Shown: in pieces, positions 1 through 5,544 of the stretch
Numbering within the stretch: position 1 is the stretch's first letter
How the letters are laid out: each line of letters starts with the position of its first letter
Source: an uncultured Aeromonadales bacterium
GTDB lineage: Bacteria; Pseudomonadota; Gammaproteobacteria; Enterobacterales; Succinivibrionaceae
DNA: 5,544 bases
NCBI GenBank assembly: GCA_902796095.1
Contig: CADBNP010000008.1
Coordinates: forward strand, 1 to 5,544
Direction of reading: 5' to 3'
Notes under the pieces: model-generated
Databases searched by the model: none
The model's input: only the letters and a program-made list of their open reading frames with translations
What the model was told of the DNA's origin: nothing
Program-made: the position numbers and the translations under genes

Positions 1-1
1 A

Positions 2-1816
2 GTAATAAATGCTGATATCAATAAATGCTGGGATCCGACAAAAGTTCTGCTGGATCCATACTGCTACCGCATCGTATTTCCTGAAGATTACTCAAGAAGC
101 GCAAACTGCAGTCCCGGAAGCAACATATTCTGCTGTCCTAAATCGGTTGTTCTTGATTTGTCAGGATACGACTGGGAAGGAGATACATACCCGAGACACA
201 GCTTCAGAAAAACCGTTATTTACGAAATGCATGTCAAAGGGTTTACCGCACACCAGTCATCAGGTGTGCCGGCTTCAAAAAGAGGAACATACGCAGGACT
301 GGTGGAAAAAATACCCTACCTTCAGGAGCTTGGAATAACAGCAGTTGAACTCCTGCCTGTATTCCAGTTTGATCCTTCCGTCAATGCATCCGGAAAACCA
401 AACTACTGGGGATATGATCCCATATCTTTTTTTTCGCCGCATTCATTCTACAGTTCAGACCAGTCTATTCACGGTCCGGCAAATGAATTCCGGGATATGG
501 TCAAGGCACTGCACAGAGCCGGCATAGAGATTTATCTTGATGTTGTATACAATCATACCTCGGAAGGAGACGAGAAAGGTCCGGTTTTCAACTTCAAGGG
601 AATAGATCAGAATGAATACTATCTCGTAGACAATGAAGGAGATTTTGTTAACTTTACAGGATGCGGCAACACTATTAATGCTTCCAGTCCGGTCGTTAAA
701 AACATGATTACCGACAGTCTGAGGTTCTGGACGGAAGAAATGCATGTTGACGGATTCAGATTCGATCTGGCATCTATCCTATCCCGAAACACAAAAGGAG
801 AACCTATATCTGATGCTCCTACTCTTCTCGGAATCGACAATGACTGCAGACTGGCCAATACAAAAATCATAGCAGAAGCCTGGGATGCTGCAGGACTGTA
901 CCAGGTAGGAAGTCTTCCAGGAAAAAGATGGCGCGAATGGAACGGGCAGTTCAGAGATGTGGTCAGAAAATTTATCAGGGGTGACGATGACACTGTCAGC
1001 ACTCTCATCAACAGAATAAACGGAAGTCCTGATATCTACAGTTCAGATGATGCGGATCCGTACAAGAGCCTCAACTTTGTTACATGTCACGACGGATTCA
1101 CACTGTGGGATCTGGTAAGCTACAACAAAAAACATAATCTGGAGAACGGGGAAAACAATGTCGACGGCTCTGACTACAACTTCAGTTTCAACAACGGCGT
1201 TGAAGGTGAGACAGACAGTGCTGAAATCAACGAAGTCAGACTGAGACAGGCCAAAAACATGATGTTCATGAACCTTTTCTCAATTGGTACGTGCATGATC
1301 CTGATGGGAGATGAAATTCTCAGAACTCAGCACGGCAACAACAACGCATACTGTCAGGACAACCAGATTTCATACATGAACTGGAAACCAAACAAAATGC
1401 AGAAAAACATGCTGAGATTTACGTCTTTACTCATTCGTGCCAAAACGGAATTCGGTGATCCAAATGACGAATCTGACATAGTTACACTTCATGAAAAGCT
1501 GAGAGCCTGTCAGCATACTCTCCACGGTGTTAAGCCGCACCTGCCGGATCTGTCTCCGTCGTCTCATTCCTTCGGCATCATGTACTATGCTATTCTGCTC
1601 AAAACATATGTATATATATACATAAACAACTACTGGGAGGATCTTGAAGTAACCATTCCGCCAGTTCCAAACTCAAGCAATTCCAAATGGTTAAGGTGCA
1701 TTGATACCAGTCTGCCGCCACCTCACGACGTAACTCTGTATTCAACCAACAAACCGGAAATCGACGGCACTTACAAAGTAAAATCAAAAAGCATAGTACT
1801 GATGCTTTCCAACTGA
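2..1816 (+). CDS. glgX: Glycogen debranching enzyme GlgX (isoamylase-type GH13), 5' partial
   Basis: Hydrolyses alpha-1,6 branch links in glycogen or limit dextrins in the cytoplasm (family knowledge). The frame is open from base 2 to a TGA at 1814-1816, giving 604 visible residues. The N-terminus is off the left edge: family members are about 650-720 residues, so roughly 100 residues, mostly the CBM48 domain, are missing. The visible part opens with family-typical segments (KVLLDPY, then PKSVVLD and YDWEGD) leading to VIYEMHVKGFT. All GH13 conserved regions are present: DVVYNH; GFRFDLAS with nucleophile Asp (codon 764-766); IIAEAWD with acid/base Glu (875-877); FVTCHD with the third Asp (1091-1093). 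The GlgX signatures GCGNT, MHVDGF and GNNNAYCQDN also match. After about base 1400 comes the C-terminal beta domain, which is less conserved and ends in a normal-looking strand-rich tail. The downstream gene is convergent, 60 bp away. The identification is secure; whether the enzyme prefers glycogen or imported dextrins is unknown. Confidence 0.95.
   Translation, partial: VINADINKCWDPTKVLLDPYCYRIVFPEDYSRSANCSPGSNIFCCPKSVVLDLSGYDWEGDTYPRHSFRKTVIYEMHVKGFTAHQSSGVPASKRGTYAGLVEKIPYLQELGITAVELLPVFQFDPSVNASGKPNYWGYDPISFFSPHSFYSSDQSIHGPANEFRDMVKALHRAGIEIYLDVVYNHTSEGDEKGPVFNFKGIDQNEYYLVDNEGDFVNFTGCGNTINASSPVVKNMITDSLRFWTEEMHVDGFRFDLASILSRNTKGEPISDAPTLLGIDNDCRLANTKIIAEAWDAAGLYQVGSLPGKRWREWNGQFRDVVRKFIRGDDDTVSTLINRINGSPDIYSSDDADPYKSLNFVTCHDGFTLWDLVSYNKKHNLENGENNVDGSDYNFSFNNGVEGETDSAEINEVRLRQAKNMMFMNLFSIGTCMILMGDEILRTQHGNNNAYCQDNQISYMNWKPNKMQKNMLRFTSLLIRAKTEFGDPNDESDIVTLHEKLRACQHTLHGVKPHLPDLSPSSHSFGIMYYAILLKTYVYIYINNYWEDLEVTIPPVPNSSNSKWLRCIDTSLPPPHDVTLYSTNKPEIDGTYKVKSKSIVLMLSN
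1607..1624. repeat. 18-bp perfect AT palindrome inside glgX
   Basis: The 18 bases starting TATGTATAT read the same on both strands and alternate purine and pyrimidine throughout. They encode the alternating aromatic/aliphatic run YVYIYI, a likely beta strand in the C-terminal domain of GlgX. The palindrome may simply be a by-product of Tyr/Val/Ile codons. No regulatory role can be shown. Confidence 0.6.
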
Positions 1817-1876
1817 TCATATTACAGTGGGAAAACTGCTGCAGAGCAAAATTCCAGTCCCCGTAAGGATCCAGAT

Positions 1877-2479
1877 TCAGCAGATATTCGGATCTTCAGC
1901 TTCCGAATATCTGCACCTGTCGGCTTCTGTTATCATACGGATCACCCTGCAAGGTGTTCCAAAGGCTATCACACCGTCCGGGATTGATTTTGTAACTACA
2001 CTGCCGGCACCGATAATAACATTATTGCCTATAGTTACTCCGGGAAGTACTGTCACATTGGCACCGAACCAGACACTGTGCCCCACGGTAATGCTCTTCG
2101 CTATTTCAAGTCCTTTATTTCTCTGTACGCGATCCAGAGGATGGGTCGCCGTGGTAAAAACACAGTTCGGACCTATAAGCACATTTGATCCGAAAACCAC
2201 AGGAGCGGCATCAAGAATCACCAGGTTGGTATTGGAATAAAAATTCTTTCCCATGGTAATGTTAAATCCGTAATCGCACCGGAACGGCAGTGTAATCTCA
2301 AAATCATCTGCGAAACTTCCAATGATTGTTCTTAAAAGTCTGCTGATCTGCCCGATATCTGAAGGACGGCACTGGTTCAGTTCGTAGCACAGATCCGCAC
2401 ACTTCTTTCTCTTTGACAATATTTCAGAATCATTCGGATCATAAAGATATCCCTGCCTGCTTTTTTCCCATTCGTTCAT
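1877..2479 (-). CDS. maa: Sugar O-acetyltransferase, maltose acetyltransferase (Maa)/LacA type
   Basis: A complete 200-residue protein, within the usual 183-203 of this family. It transfers acetyl from acetyl-CoA to a sugar hydroxyl, typically maltose or glucose for Maa and galactosides for LacA; it is cytoplasmic and trimeric in relatives. The N-terminal cap (residues 8-60) has the family segment YLYDPND and ends at LPFRCDYGFNI. The left-handed beta helix with hexapeptide repeats follows (about 70-170), including VTIGNNVIIGAGSVV. The likely catalytic His113 lies in TATHPLD, and Asn85 matches the substrate-binding Asn of LacA. It ends with GTPCRVIRMIT plus a short tail. The ATG at 2477-2479 is preceded by GGAG with a 6-nt spacer. 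It lies downstream of the amylase gene on the same strand, 143 bp away with a terminator between, and converges on glgX. The starch context favours Maa, but substrate cannot be read from sequence, so the symbol is provisional. Confidence 0.9.
   Translation of the reverse strand: MNEWEKSRQGYLYDPNDSEILSKRKKCADLCYELNQCRPSDIGQISRLLRTIIGSFADDFEITLPFRCDYGFNITMGKNFYSNTNLVILDAAPVVFGSNVLIGPNCVFTTATHPLDRVQRNKGLEIAKSITVGHSVWFGANVTVLPGVTIGNNVIIGAGSVVTKSIPDGVIAFGTPCRVIRMITEADRCRYSEAEDPNIC
1880..1914. repeat. Perfect 13-bp inverted repeat over the 3' end of the acetyltransferase gene
   Basis: The left arm 1880-1892 (GCAGATATTCGGA) is the exact reverse complement of the right arm 1902-1914, with a 9-base loop. 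It encodes the last 12 residues of the acetyltransferase and abuts its stop codon. It also sits 64 bases past the glgX stop. Neither strand has a T-run after the stem, so it is not a textbook intrinsic terminator. Possible roles are a shared 3'-end hairpin protecting both convergent transcripts, or a factor-dependent or bidirectional termination aid. Confidence 0.75.
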
Positions 2480-2485
2480 TGCAAT

Positions 2486-2489
2486 CTCC
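2486..2489 (-). promoter_or_regulatory. Ribosome binding site of the acetyltransferase
   Basis: On the minus strand this reads GGAG, six bases before the ATG at 2477-2479. Its spacing and strength support that start codon. Confidence 0.8.
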
Positions 2490-2493
2490 GTTA

Positions 2494-2531
2494 TGACAAA
2501 TCATCCATGACAGAATTATTTTACTGACAAA
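2494..2531 (-). promoter_or_regulatory. Acetyltransferase 5' region with three TGACA-type repeats
   Basis: On the plus strand TGACAAA (2494-2500), TGACAGA (2508-2514) and TGACAAA (2525-2531) recur at 14- and 17-base steps upstream of the acetyltransferase start. An AAACGTTT palindrome (2530-2537 region) overlaps the third copy. On the minus strand TAAAAT (2518-2523) could be a -10 box, but the best -35-like match (TTGCAT, 2544-2549) is 20 bases away, which is too far for a confident promoter. A promoter or operator is plausible here but not demonstrated. Confidence 0.25.
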
Positions 2532-2570
2532 CGTTTAAAAATAATGCAACAGGGATCAGTATCATGAAAT

Positions 2571-2597
2571 AAAAAAACCCTGGAGAAATTCCAGGGT
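2571..2597 (-). terminator. Intrinsic terminator of the amylase gene
   Basis: On the minus strand an 8-bp perfect stem (arms 2590-2597 and 2577-2584, core CCCTGGA/TCCAGGG) with a 5-base loop is followed by seven T residues. It begins 25 bases past the amylase stop codon, as expected for a Rho-independent terminator. Since the acetyltransferase gene follows on the same strand, the terminator also limits readthrough into it. Confidence 0.9.
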
Positions 2598-2622
2598 CAA
2601 CAATTACTTGGAGTTAATTATA

Positions 2623-5544
2623 TCAGTTTGCAGTCAGACTCCATGTCATGTTCCTGTCATCAACAGAGAGCCTGTAGTTGCCCTTTTGGGTTATAAAGAC
2701 GTCTTTGCAGGTGGCTTCATTTGAGCAAAGTGCATTGCCTCCGGTAGTACCCCAGACACCGCCTTTCCAGCCGGCCTGTTCGGTAATCTTAAAGCGCTGA
2801 GCATCATCAGCATCACCTTCACCGGTCAGTTGCAGATCTATATACCAGCTGCCGGTGTTACCGTCATAAGTCATAGGAGTAAATGACCATCCATTGGTGG
2901 AACCCGCGAAGTAAAGCTGATCATGAACAGCATCCTCAGGTCCGTCCTTCTTCACCAATGACCAGGTCATGCTGGCATCATCAATGTAGAGGGTATAATT
3001 ACCAACCTGATCGATATGGACATCATCGCATGTACTCTCATCATCGCAGAGAGCGTTGCCGCCGGCATCACCCCAGACAGAACCTTTCCAGCTCTGCTGA
3101 CCGGTAATCTTGAAACGCTGAGAGCCGCTTGCATCGCCTTCACCTGTAAGAGCAAGATCAATAGACCACTTACCGGTAGTTCCGTCAAAGGTCATAGCAT
3201 CAAACTTCTGCCATGAATTCGGAGTACCGACAAAATAGAGAGCATCATGGATCTTCTCAAAGGCGCCGTATTCAACTTTAACCTTCTTGGCTACAGTCGC
3301 GGAATTCGCCTTTCCGTCACTGACACGCATTTTGATCTTGTACTTGCCTTCAGCATCATATTTGTGGGTAACAACGGAACCCGTTCCCTTTGTACCGTCA
3401 CCGAAACTCCAGGTTACAGTCAGAGGATCATTATCATCATCCCTTGAAGTACTGGTCAGAGTCACTTCTGAACCGTTAACTTCAGCAGTGAAGGACGCAA
3501 TCGGATAATGATTTCCCTTTGGATAAGGCGAAAGCGCATAGGACATATACTTGTCCGAATCGTTTACAGCAACACCATAGTAGCCGATCTCCTGCACAAA
3601 GACATCCTTGCTTGTAGCCTTTGGACTGAGCAAGTTGCCGGATCCCTGACCCCAGGACATTCCCTGCAGATCCTCGCTGTCGTAGATTCTGAAGCGCTGC
3701 TTGCCGCCTGCATCAGACTTGCCGGTAAATTTAACAGCTTTGATTTCCCACTGGCATGTATCGCGGTTAAATGTAAACGGCTTGGCCACCCACTTGGTTG
3801 CTGTACCGGCAAAGTAAAGCCCGGAATATTTTGGCTGACAAGGACCTTTAACCTTTACCTTCTGCTTGGTTGAAACCAGCTGACCGTCCTTCTTGACCTT
3901 CAAGGTAACCTTGTATGTTCCGGCTGCTGCATAGGTATGGGATGGATTAGCCTTGGATGAAGTGGCTCCGTCACCAAAATACCACTTGTACTTTGCACCG
4001 GCAGCGTCGTCATCATTGCTGAAGGTTGTGTTTGTAAATGTAACCCTGGAACCGTTTACACTCGCTGTGAACGATGCAACAAGCGGTGCAGGAGGCACTT
4101 CACCCTGCTCCAGTCTGTATGAATTGTTTCTGTCTACGTAAAGCGTATACTGACCAGTCAGACCGTCTATTTCAACATCATCACATACACTCTGATCAGA
4201 GCATAGAGTGTTTCCACCCTTGGTTCCCCATACAGTTCCCTTCCAGTCAGGCTGATCGGTAATCTTGAAACGCTGTACTCCACCTTTGTCACTTTCACCG
4301 GTAAGTTCAAGAGGGAGTGTCCAGGCCTTGGCACCCTCGTTATATGTCATCTTTGTAAATGTCCAGCTGTTGCTTGAACCAACATAATAACGCTCTTCCG
4401 TTACACACACAGCGGCATCAGGATTGTTCTTGCATATGCATGCAGTACTTGACGGATCCTTTTCACAGATGTCAATTGATTCACCGCCACAGAAACCGTT
4501 GCCTGAATCATCAACACAGATTGCAGCAGCCTTGTGAGCCTTCACAGTGATAGTGGCCTTTCCGCCGGATACATTAATCTTCTGACCGCCACACTTGTCA
4601 TCCTGCTGCAGAATTTCACAGTACTCACCGTCAGGAACAGACACAGGGAATGACTTGGTAACATCATTATCACCGGCATTAAGCGCATAGAAACCCTTTG
4701 TTCCTCTGCTGAACCAGATAACCTTGCCTTCAGCGCCCTTGTTTGAAGCACCAAGACCACGCGTTGCACGGGCAAAACCTACAGCATTGTTAACAATGGA
4801 TTCACGGTGTTCACAGTGCCAGCCTCCCGAACAAGGGGTAGCTGAAATAGGACCGCCCTGATCATGATCTGAAAACTGATAACCGGAATAAATCTGACGA
4901 ACCGTACCGAACGGATAGGCAACCATAAAGGACTGTGCCAGCTGGAATGCCCAGCCATTATCCTGGTATGTCAGATATTTAGTGCCTGCAGAGTTTCTTT
5001 CACTGTCATGATTTGTAACAAAAACCTCACTTGCATAACCAGGAAGCTGAGTCCAGGTATCATCAAGATTGATCAGAGGTGCAGGATTGTAAATATTTCC
5101 AAGCATAGCACCGCAGTACTTGAACTCGGTAACAACAGAATTCGGAATATACGCATAATCGGTCGGCTGAACCGGCTGTCCGTCAGCACCTATAACCTCC
5201 ATATAGACAGGAGGATTACCTGCCTTGGCCAGAATGGCTTCAATATCCTGCGCCGGCATATGCTTTGCGGCGTCTATACGGAAACCGTATACGCCCATGG
5301 ACATTAGGTTTTTAAGATAGTTCGCAACCTTTGTTCTTGTGGAGTCGCTTTCTGTTTTAAGATCAGGCATTCCTGACAGGTCGCAAAACTGAATTTCACG
5401 CAGAACACCATAGTTAATTCCCTGACAGTGTTCGTCATGAAAATCTTCATACTTTAAATCAGGAAAGTTTCGGTTGCTGAACTGGGATCCGCCATAACCT
5501 GATCCGCTTCCGTATGCTCTCTGGTTGAAAACAGCATCGGCAAA
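2623..5544 (-). CDS. Secreted multidomain alpha-amylase (GH13) with PKD and starch-binding-like modules, 5' partial
   Basis: Endo-cleaves alpha-1,4 links in starch, outside the cytoplasm. The frame is open from the right edge to TGA at 2623-2625, giving 973 visible residues (numbered from the edge); the signal peptide and first barrel strands are missing. The catalytic domain runs to about 265: ADAVFNQ (region I), GFRIDAAKH with nucleophile Asp91 (5272-5274), VYMEVIG with Glu116 (5197-5199), FVTNHD with Asp180 (5005-5007). The Cys pairs near 54, at CSGGWHC and in GEYC/DKC match disulfides of pancreatic-type amylases, as do the calcium and chloride ligands. Domain C covers about 269-345, then a Cys-rich linker (343-383), module 1 (385-480), PKD (489-567), module 2 (573-671), PKD (680-759), module 3 (766-866) and module 4 (874-973). 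Oddities: region I has Gln where His is nearly invariant, and module 2 is degenerate. The closest subfamily is probably the bacterial animal-like group (GH13_32 type). The ATG at 5368-5370 is internal, not the start. Confidence 0.95.
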   Translation of the reverse strand, partial: FADAVFNQRAYGSGSGYGGSQFSNRNFPDLKYEDFHDEHCQGINYGVLREIQFCDLSGMPDLKTESDSTRTKVANYLKNLMSMGVYGFRIDAAKHMPAQDIEAILAKAGNPPVYMEVIGADGQPVQPTDYAYIPNSVVTEFKYCGAMLGNIYNPAPLINLDDTWTQLPGYASEVFVTNHDSERNSAGTKYLTYQDNGWAFQLAQSFMVAYPFGTVRQIYSGYQFSDHDQGGPISATPCSGGWHCEHRESIVNNAVGFARATRGLGASNKGAEGKVIWFSRGTKGFYALNAGDNDVTKSFPVSVPDGEYCEILQQDDKCGGQKINVSGGKATITVKAHKAAAICVDDSGNGFCGGESIDICEKDPSSTACICKNNPDAAVCVTEERYYVGSSNSWTFTKMTYNEGAKAWTLPLELTGESDKGGVQRFKITDQPDWKGTVWGTKGGNTLCSDQSVCDDVEIDGLTGQYTLYVDRNNSYRLEQGEVPPAPLVASFTASVNGSRVTFTNTTFSNDDDAAGAKYKWYFGDGATSSKANPSHTYAAAGTYKVTLKVKKDGQLVSTKQKVKVKGPCQPKYSGLYFAGTATKWVAKPFTFNRDTCQWEIKAVKFTGKSDAGGKQRFRIYDSEDLQGMSWGQGSGNLLSPKATSKDVFVQEIGYYGVAVNDSDKYMSYALSPYPKGNHYPIASFTAEVNGSEVTLTSTSRDDDNDPLTVTWSFGDGTKGTGSVVTHKYDAEGKYKIKMRVSDGKANSATVAKKVKVEYGAFEKIHDALYFVGTPNSWQKFDAMTFDGTTGKWSIDLALTGEGDASGSQRFKITGQQSWKGSVWGDAGGNALCDDESTCDDVHIDQVGNYTLYIDDASMTWSLVKKDGPEDAVHDQLYFAGSTNGWSFTPMTYDGNTGSWYIDLQLTGEGDADDAQRFKITEQAGWKGGVWGTTGGNALCSNEATCKDVFITQKGNYRLSVDDRNMTWSLTAN
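2626..2925 (-). repeat. Amylase C-terminal module 4 (starch-binding-like)
   Basis: The terminal ~100 residues open HDQLYFAGSTNGW, with QRFKIT, WKGGVWG and the C-x5-C pair intact, and the protein ends SLTAN. It follows module 3 directly with only a short acidic linker and no PKD between them. Confidence 0.8.
2947..3249 (-). repeat. Amylase C-terminal module 3 (starch-binding-like)
   Basis: A ~101-residue copy opening HDALYFVGTPNSW, with QRFKIT, WKGSVWG and the C-x5-C pair all intact. By hand alignment about 60% of residues are identical to module 4, so these two are the most recent duplicates by eye. Confidence 0.8.
3268..3507 (-). other. PKD domain 2 of the amylase
   Basis: A PKD fold beginning YPIASFTAEVNGS, with DDDNDPLTVTWSFGDGT and HKYDAEGKYKIKMRVSDG. 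It links module 2 to module 3 and has the same start pattern (ASFTA-x-VNGS) as PKD 1, pointing to duplication of a module-PKD unit. Confidence 0.9.
3532..3828 (-). repeat. Amylase C-terminal module 2 (divergent copy)
   Basis: Aligns with modules 1, 3 and 4 through GLYFAGTATKW, the FTGKSDAGGKQRFRI segment and SWGQGSGN. The conserved W-K-G is D-L-Q-G here, and both residues of the C-x5-C pair are gone. It has two other Cys instead (3838-3840, just before the module, and 3754-3756). It may no longer bind ligand the way its siblings do. Confidence 0.7.
3844..4080 (-). other. PKD domain 1 of the amylase
   Basis: An ~80-residue Ig-like PKD fold. It begins VASFTASVNGS, contains the hallmark WYFGDG and NPSHTYAAAGTYKVTLKV, and ends KVKVKG. 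It probably acts as a spacer between modules 1 and 2. Confidence 0.9.
4105..4392 (-). repeat. Amylase C-terminal module 1 (starch-binding-like)
   Basis: A ~96-residue beta-rich unit opening RYYVGSSNSW, with the core QRFKIT-x-Q-x-x-W-K-G-x-V-W-G and a C-x5-C pair after GGNTL. The spaced Trp residues and the W/RFK pattern resemble starch-binding modules of the CBM26 or SusE/F kind, but the CBM family cannot be assigned by eye. Confidence 0.75.
4405..4467 (-). repeat. Tandem Cys-loop linker in the amylase
   Basis: Two adjacent ten-residue units, CEKDPSSTAC and CKNNPDAAVC, are separated by one Ile. They share the pattern C-x-x-[DN]-P-x4-C. They lie between domain C and the first starch-binding-like module, where each unit probably forms a small disulfide-closed loop stiffening or protecting the linker in an oxidising compartment. 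Confidence 0.7.

Noticed and set aside
158..160. TTG as the start codon of the debranching enzyme
   Set aside because: The same frame is open to base 2 and the upstream residues (KVLLDPY, PKSVVLD) match the GlgX family, so the TTG is an internal Leu codon.
619..1011. 130-residue antisense reading frame within glgX
   Set aside because: It lies opposite the GlgX catalytic core and its translation shows no recognisable domain.
1817..1876. Intrinsic terminator directly after glgX
   Set aside because: Only a 4-bp stem (CAGT/ACTG) is visible and no T-run follows it.
1827..2240. 137-residue plus-strand reading frame opposite the acetyltransferase
   Set aside because: It is antisense to a clear hexapeptide-repeat protein; its repetitive look mirrors those repeats.
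2518..2549. Sigma70-type promoter (TTGCAT / TAAAAT) for the acetyltransferase
   Set aside because: The 20-base spacer is outside the usual 16-18, so it is mentioned only as a weak possibility.
3508..3873. 121-residue plus-strand reading frame opposite amylase module 2
   Set aside because: Antisense to a well-supported coding region, with no recognisable family features or ribosome binding site.
5368..5370. ATG as the start of the amylase
   Set aside because: The frame stays open to the right edge and encodes conserved region I plus the FHDEHC...QFC disulfide segment, so this Met is internal (SGMPDLKT).
31..5490. Seven GGATCC sites across the window
   Set aside because: More than chance predicts for this length, but most fall in Asp-Pro, Gly-Ser or similar codons and there is no spacing pattern.

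Overview
This window reads as a starch and glycogen handling locus from a bacterium. Three protein genes fill almost all of it. Two run off the window edges, so only the middle gene is complete. Codon use and base composition look even across the window, and there is no sign of a mobile element, RNA gene or CRISPR array. The large secreted amylase has several likely disulfides, PKD domains and starch-binding-like modules, which suggests an amylolytic, probably Gram-negative gut or rumen type organism. Succinivibrionaceae-like gammaproteobacteria are one candidate and treponemes another. This is an inference that the sequence alone cannot settle.

Layout. Bases 2-1816 (+) hold the C-terminal ~604 residues of a GlgX/isoamylase-type glycogen debranching enzyme whose start lies left of the window. 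Bases 1877-2479 (-) hold a complete hexapeptide-repeat sugar O-acetyltransferase of the maltose acetyltransferase (Maa)/LacA type, convergent with glgX. A perfect 13-bp inverted repeat covers its last codons. Bases 2480-2622 are intergenic and contain the acetyltransferase ribosome binding site and a clear intrinsic terminator for the gene to the right. Bases 2623-5544 (-) hold 973 residues of a multidomain alpha-amylase whose signal peptide and barrel N-terminus lie right of the window. Its visible order is GH13 barrel, domain C, Cys-rich linker, starch-binding-like module 1, PKD, module 2, PKD, module 3, module 4.

How they fit together (inference). The exported amylase would bind and cut starch outside the cytoplasm. 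The resulting maltose and maltodextrins enter the cell, where GlgX trims branches from glycogen or limit dextrins. The acetyltransferase may acetylate excess maltose or glucose. The amylase and acetyltransferase genes share a strand but are separated by a terminator, so coexpression would need readthrough or a separate promoter.

Most notable points: the amylase keeps the calcium, chloride and disulfide residues of animal-type alpha-amylases but has Gln in place of the near-invariant His of conserved region I. It also carries four copies of a ~100-residue module, one of which has lost both its Cys pair and a conserved Trp.
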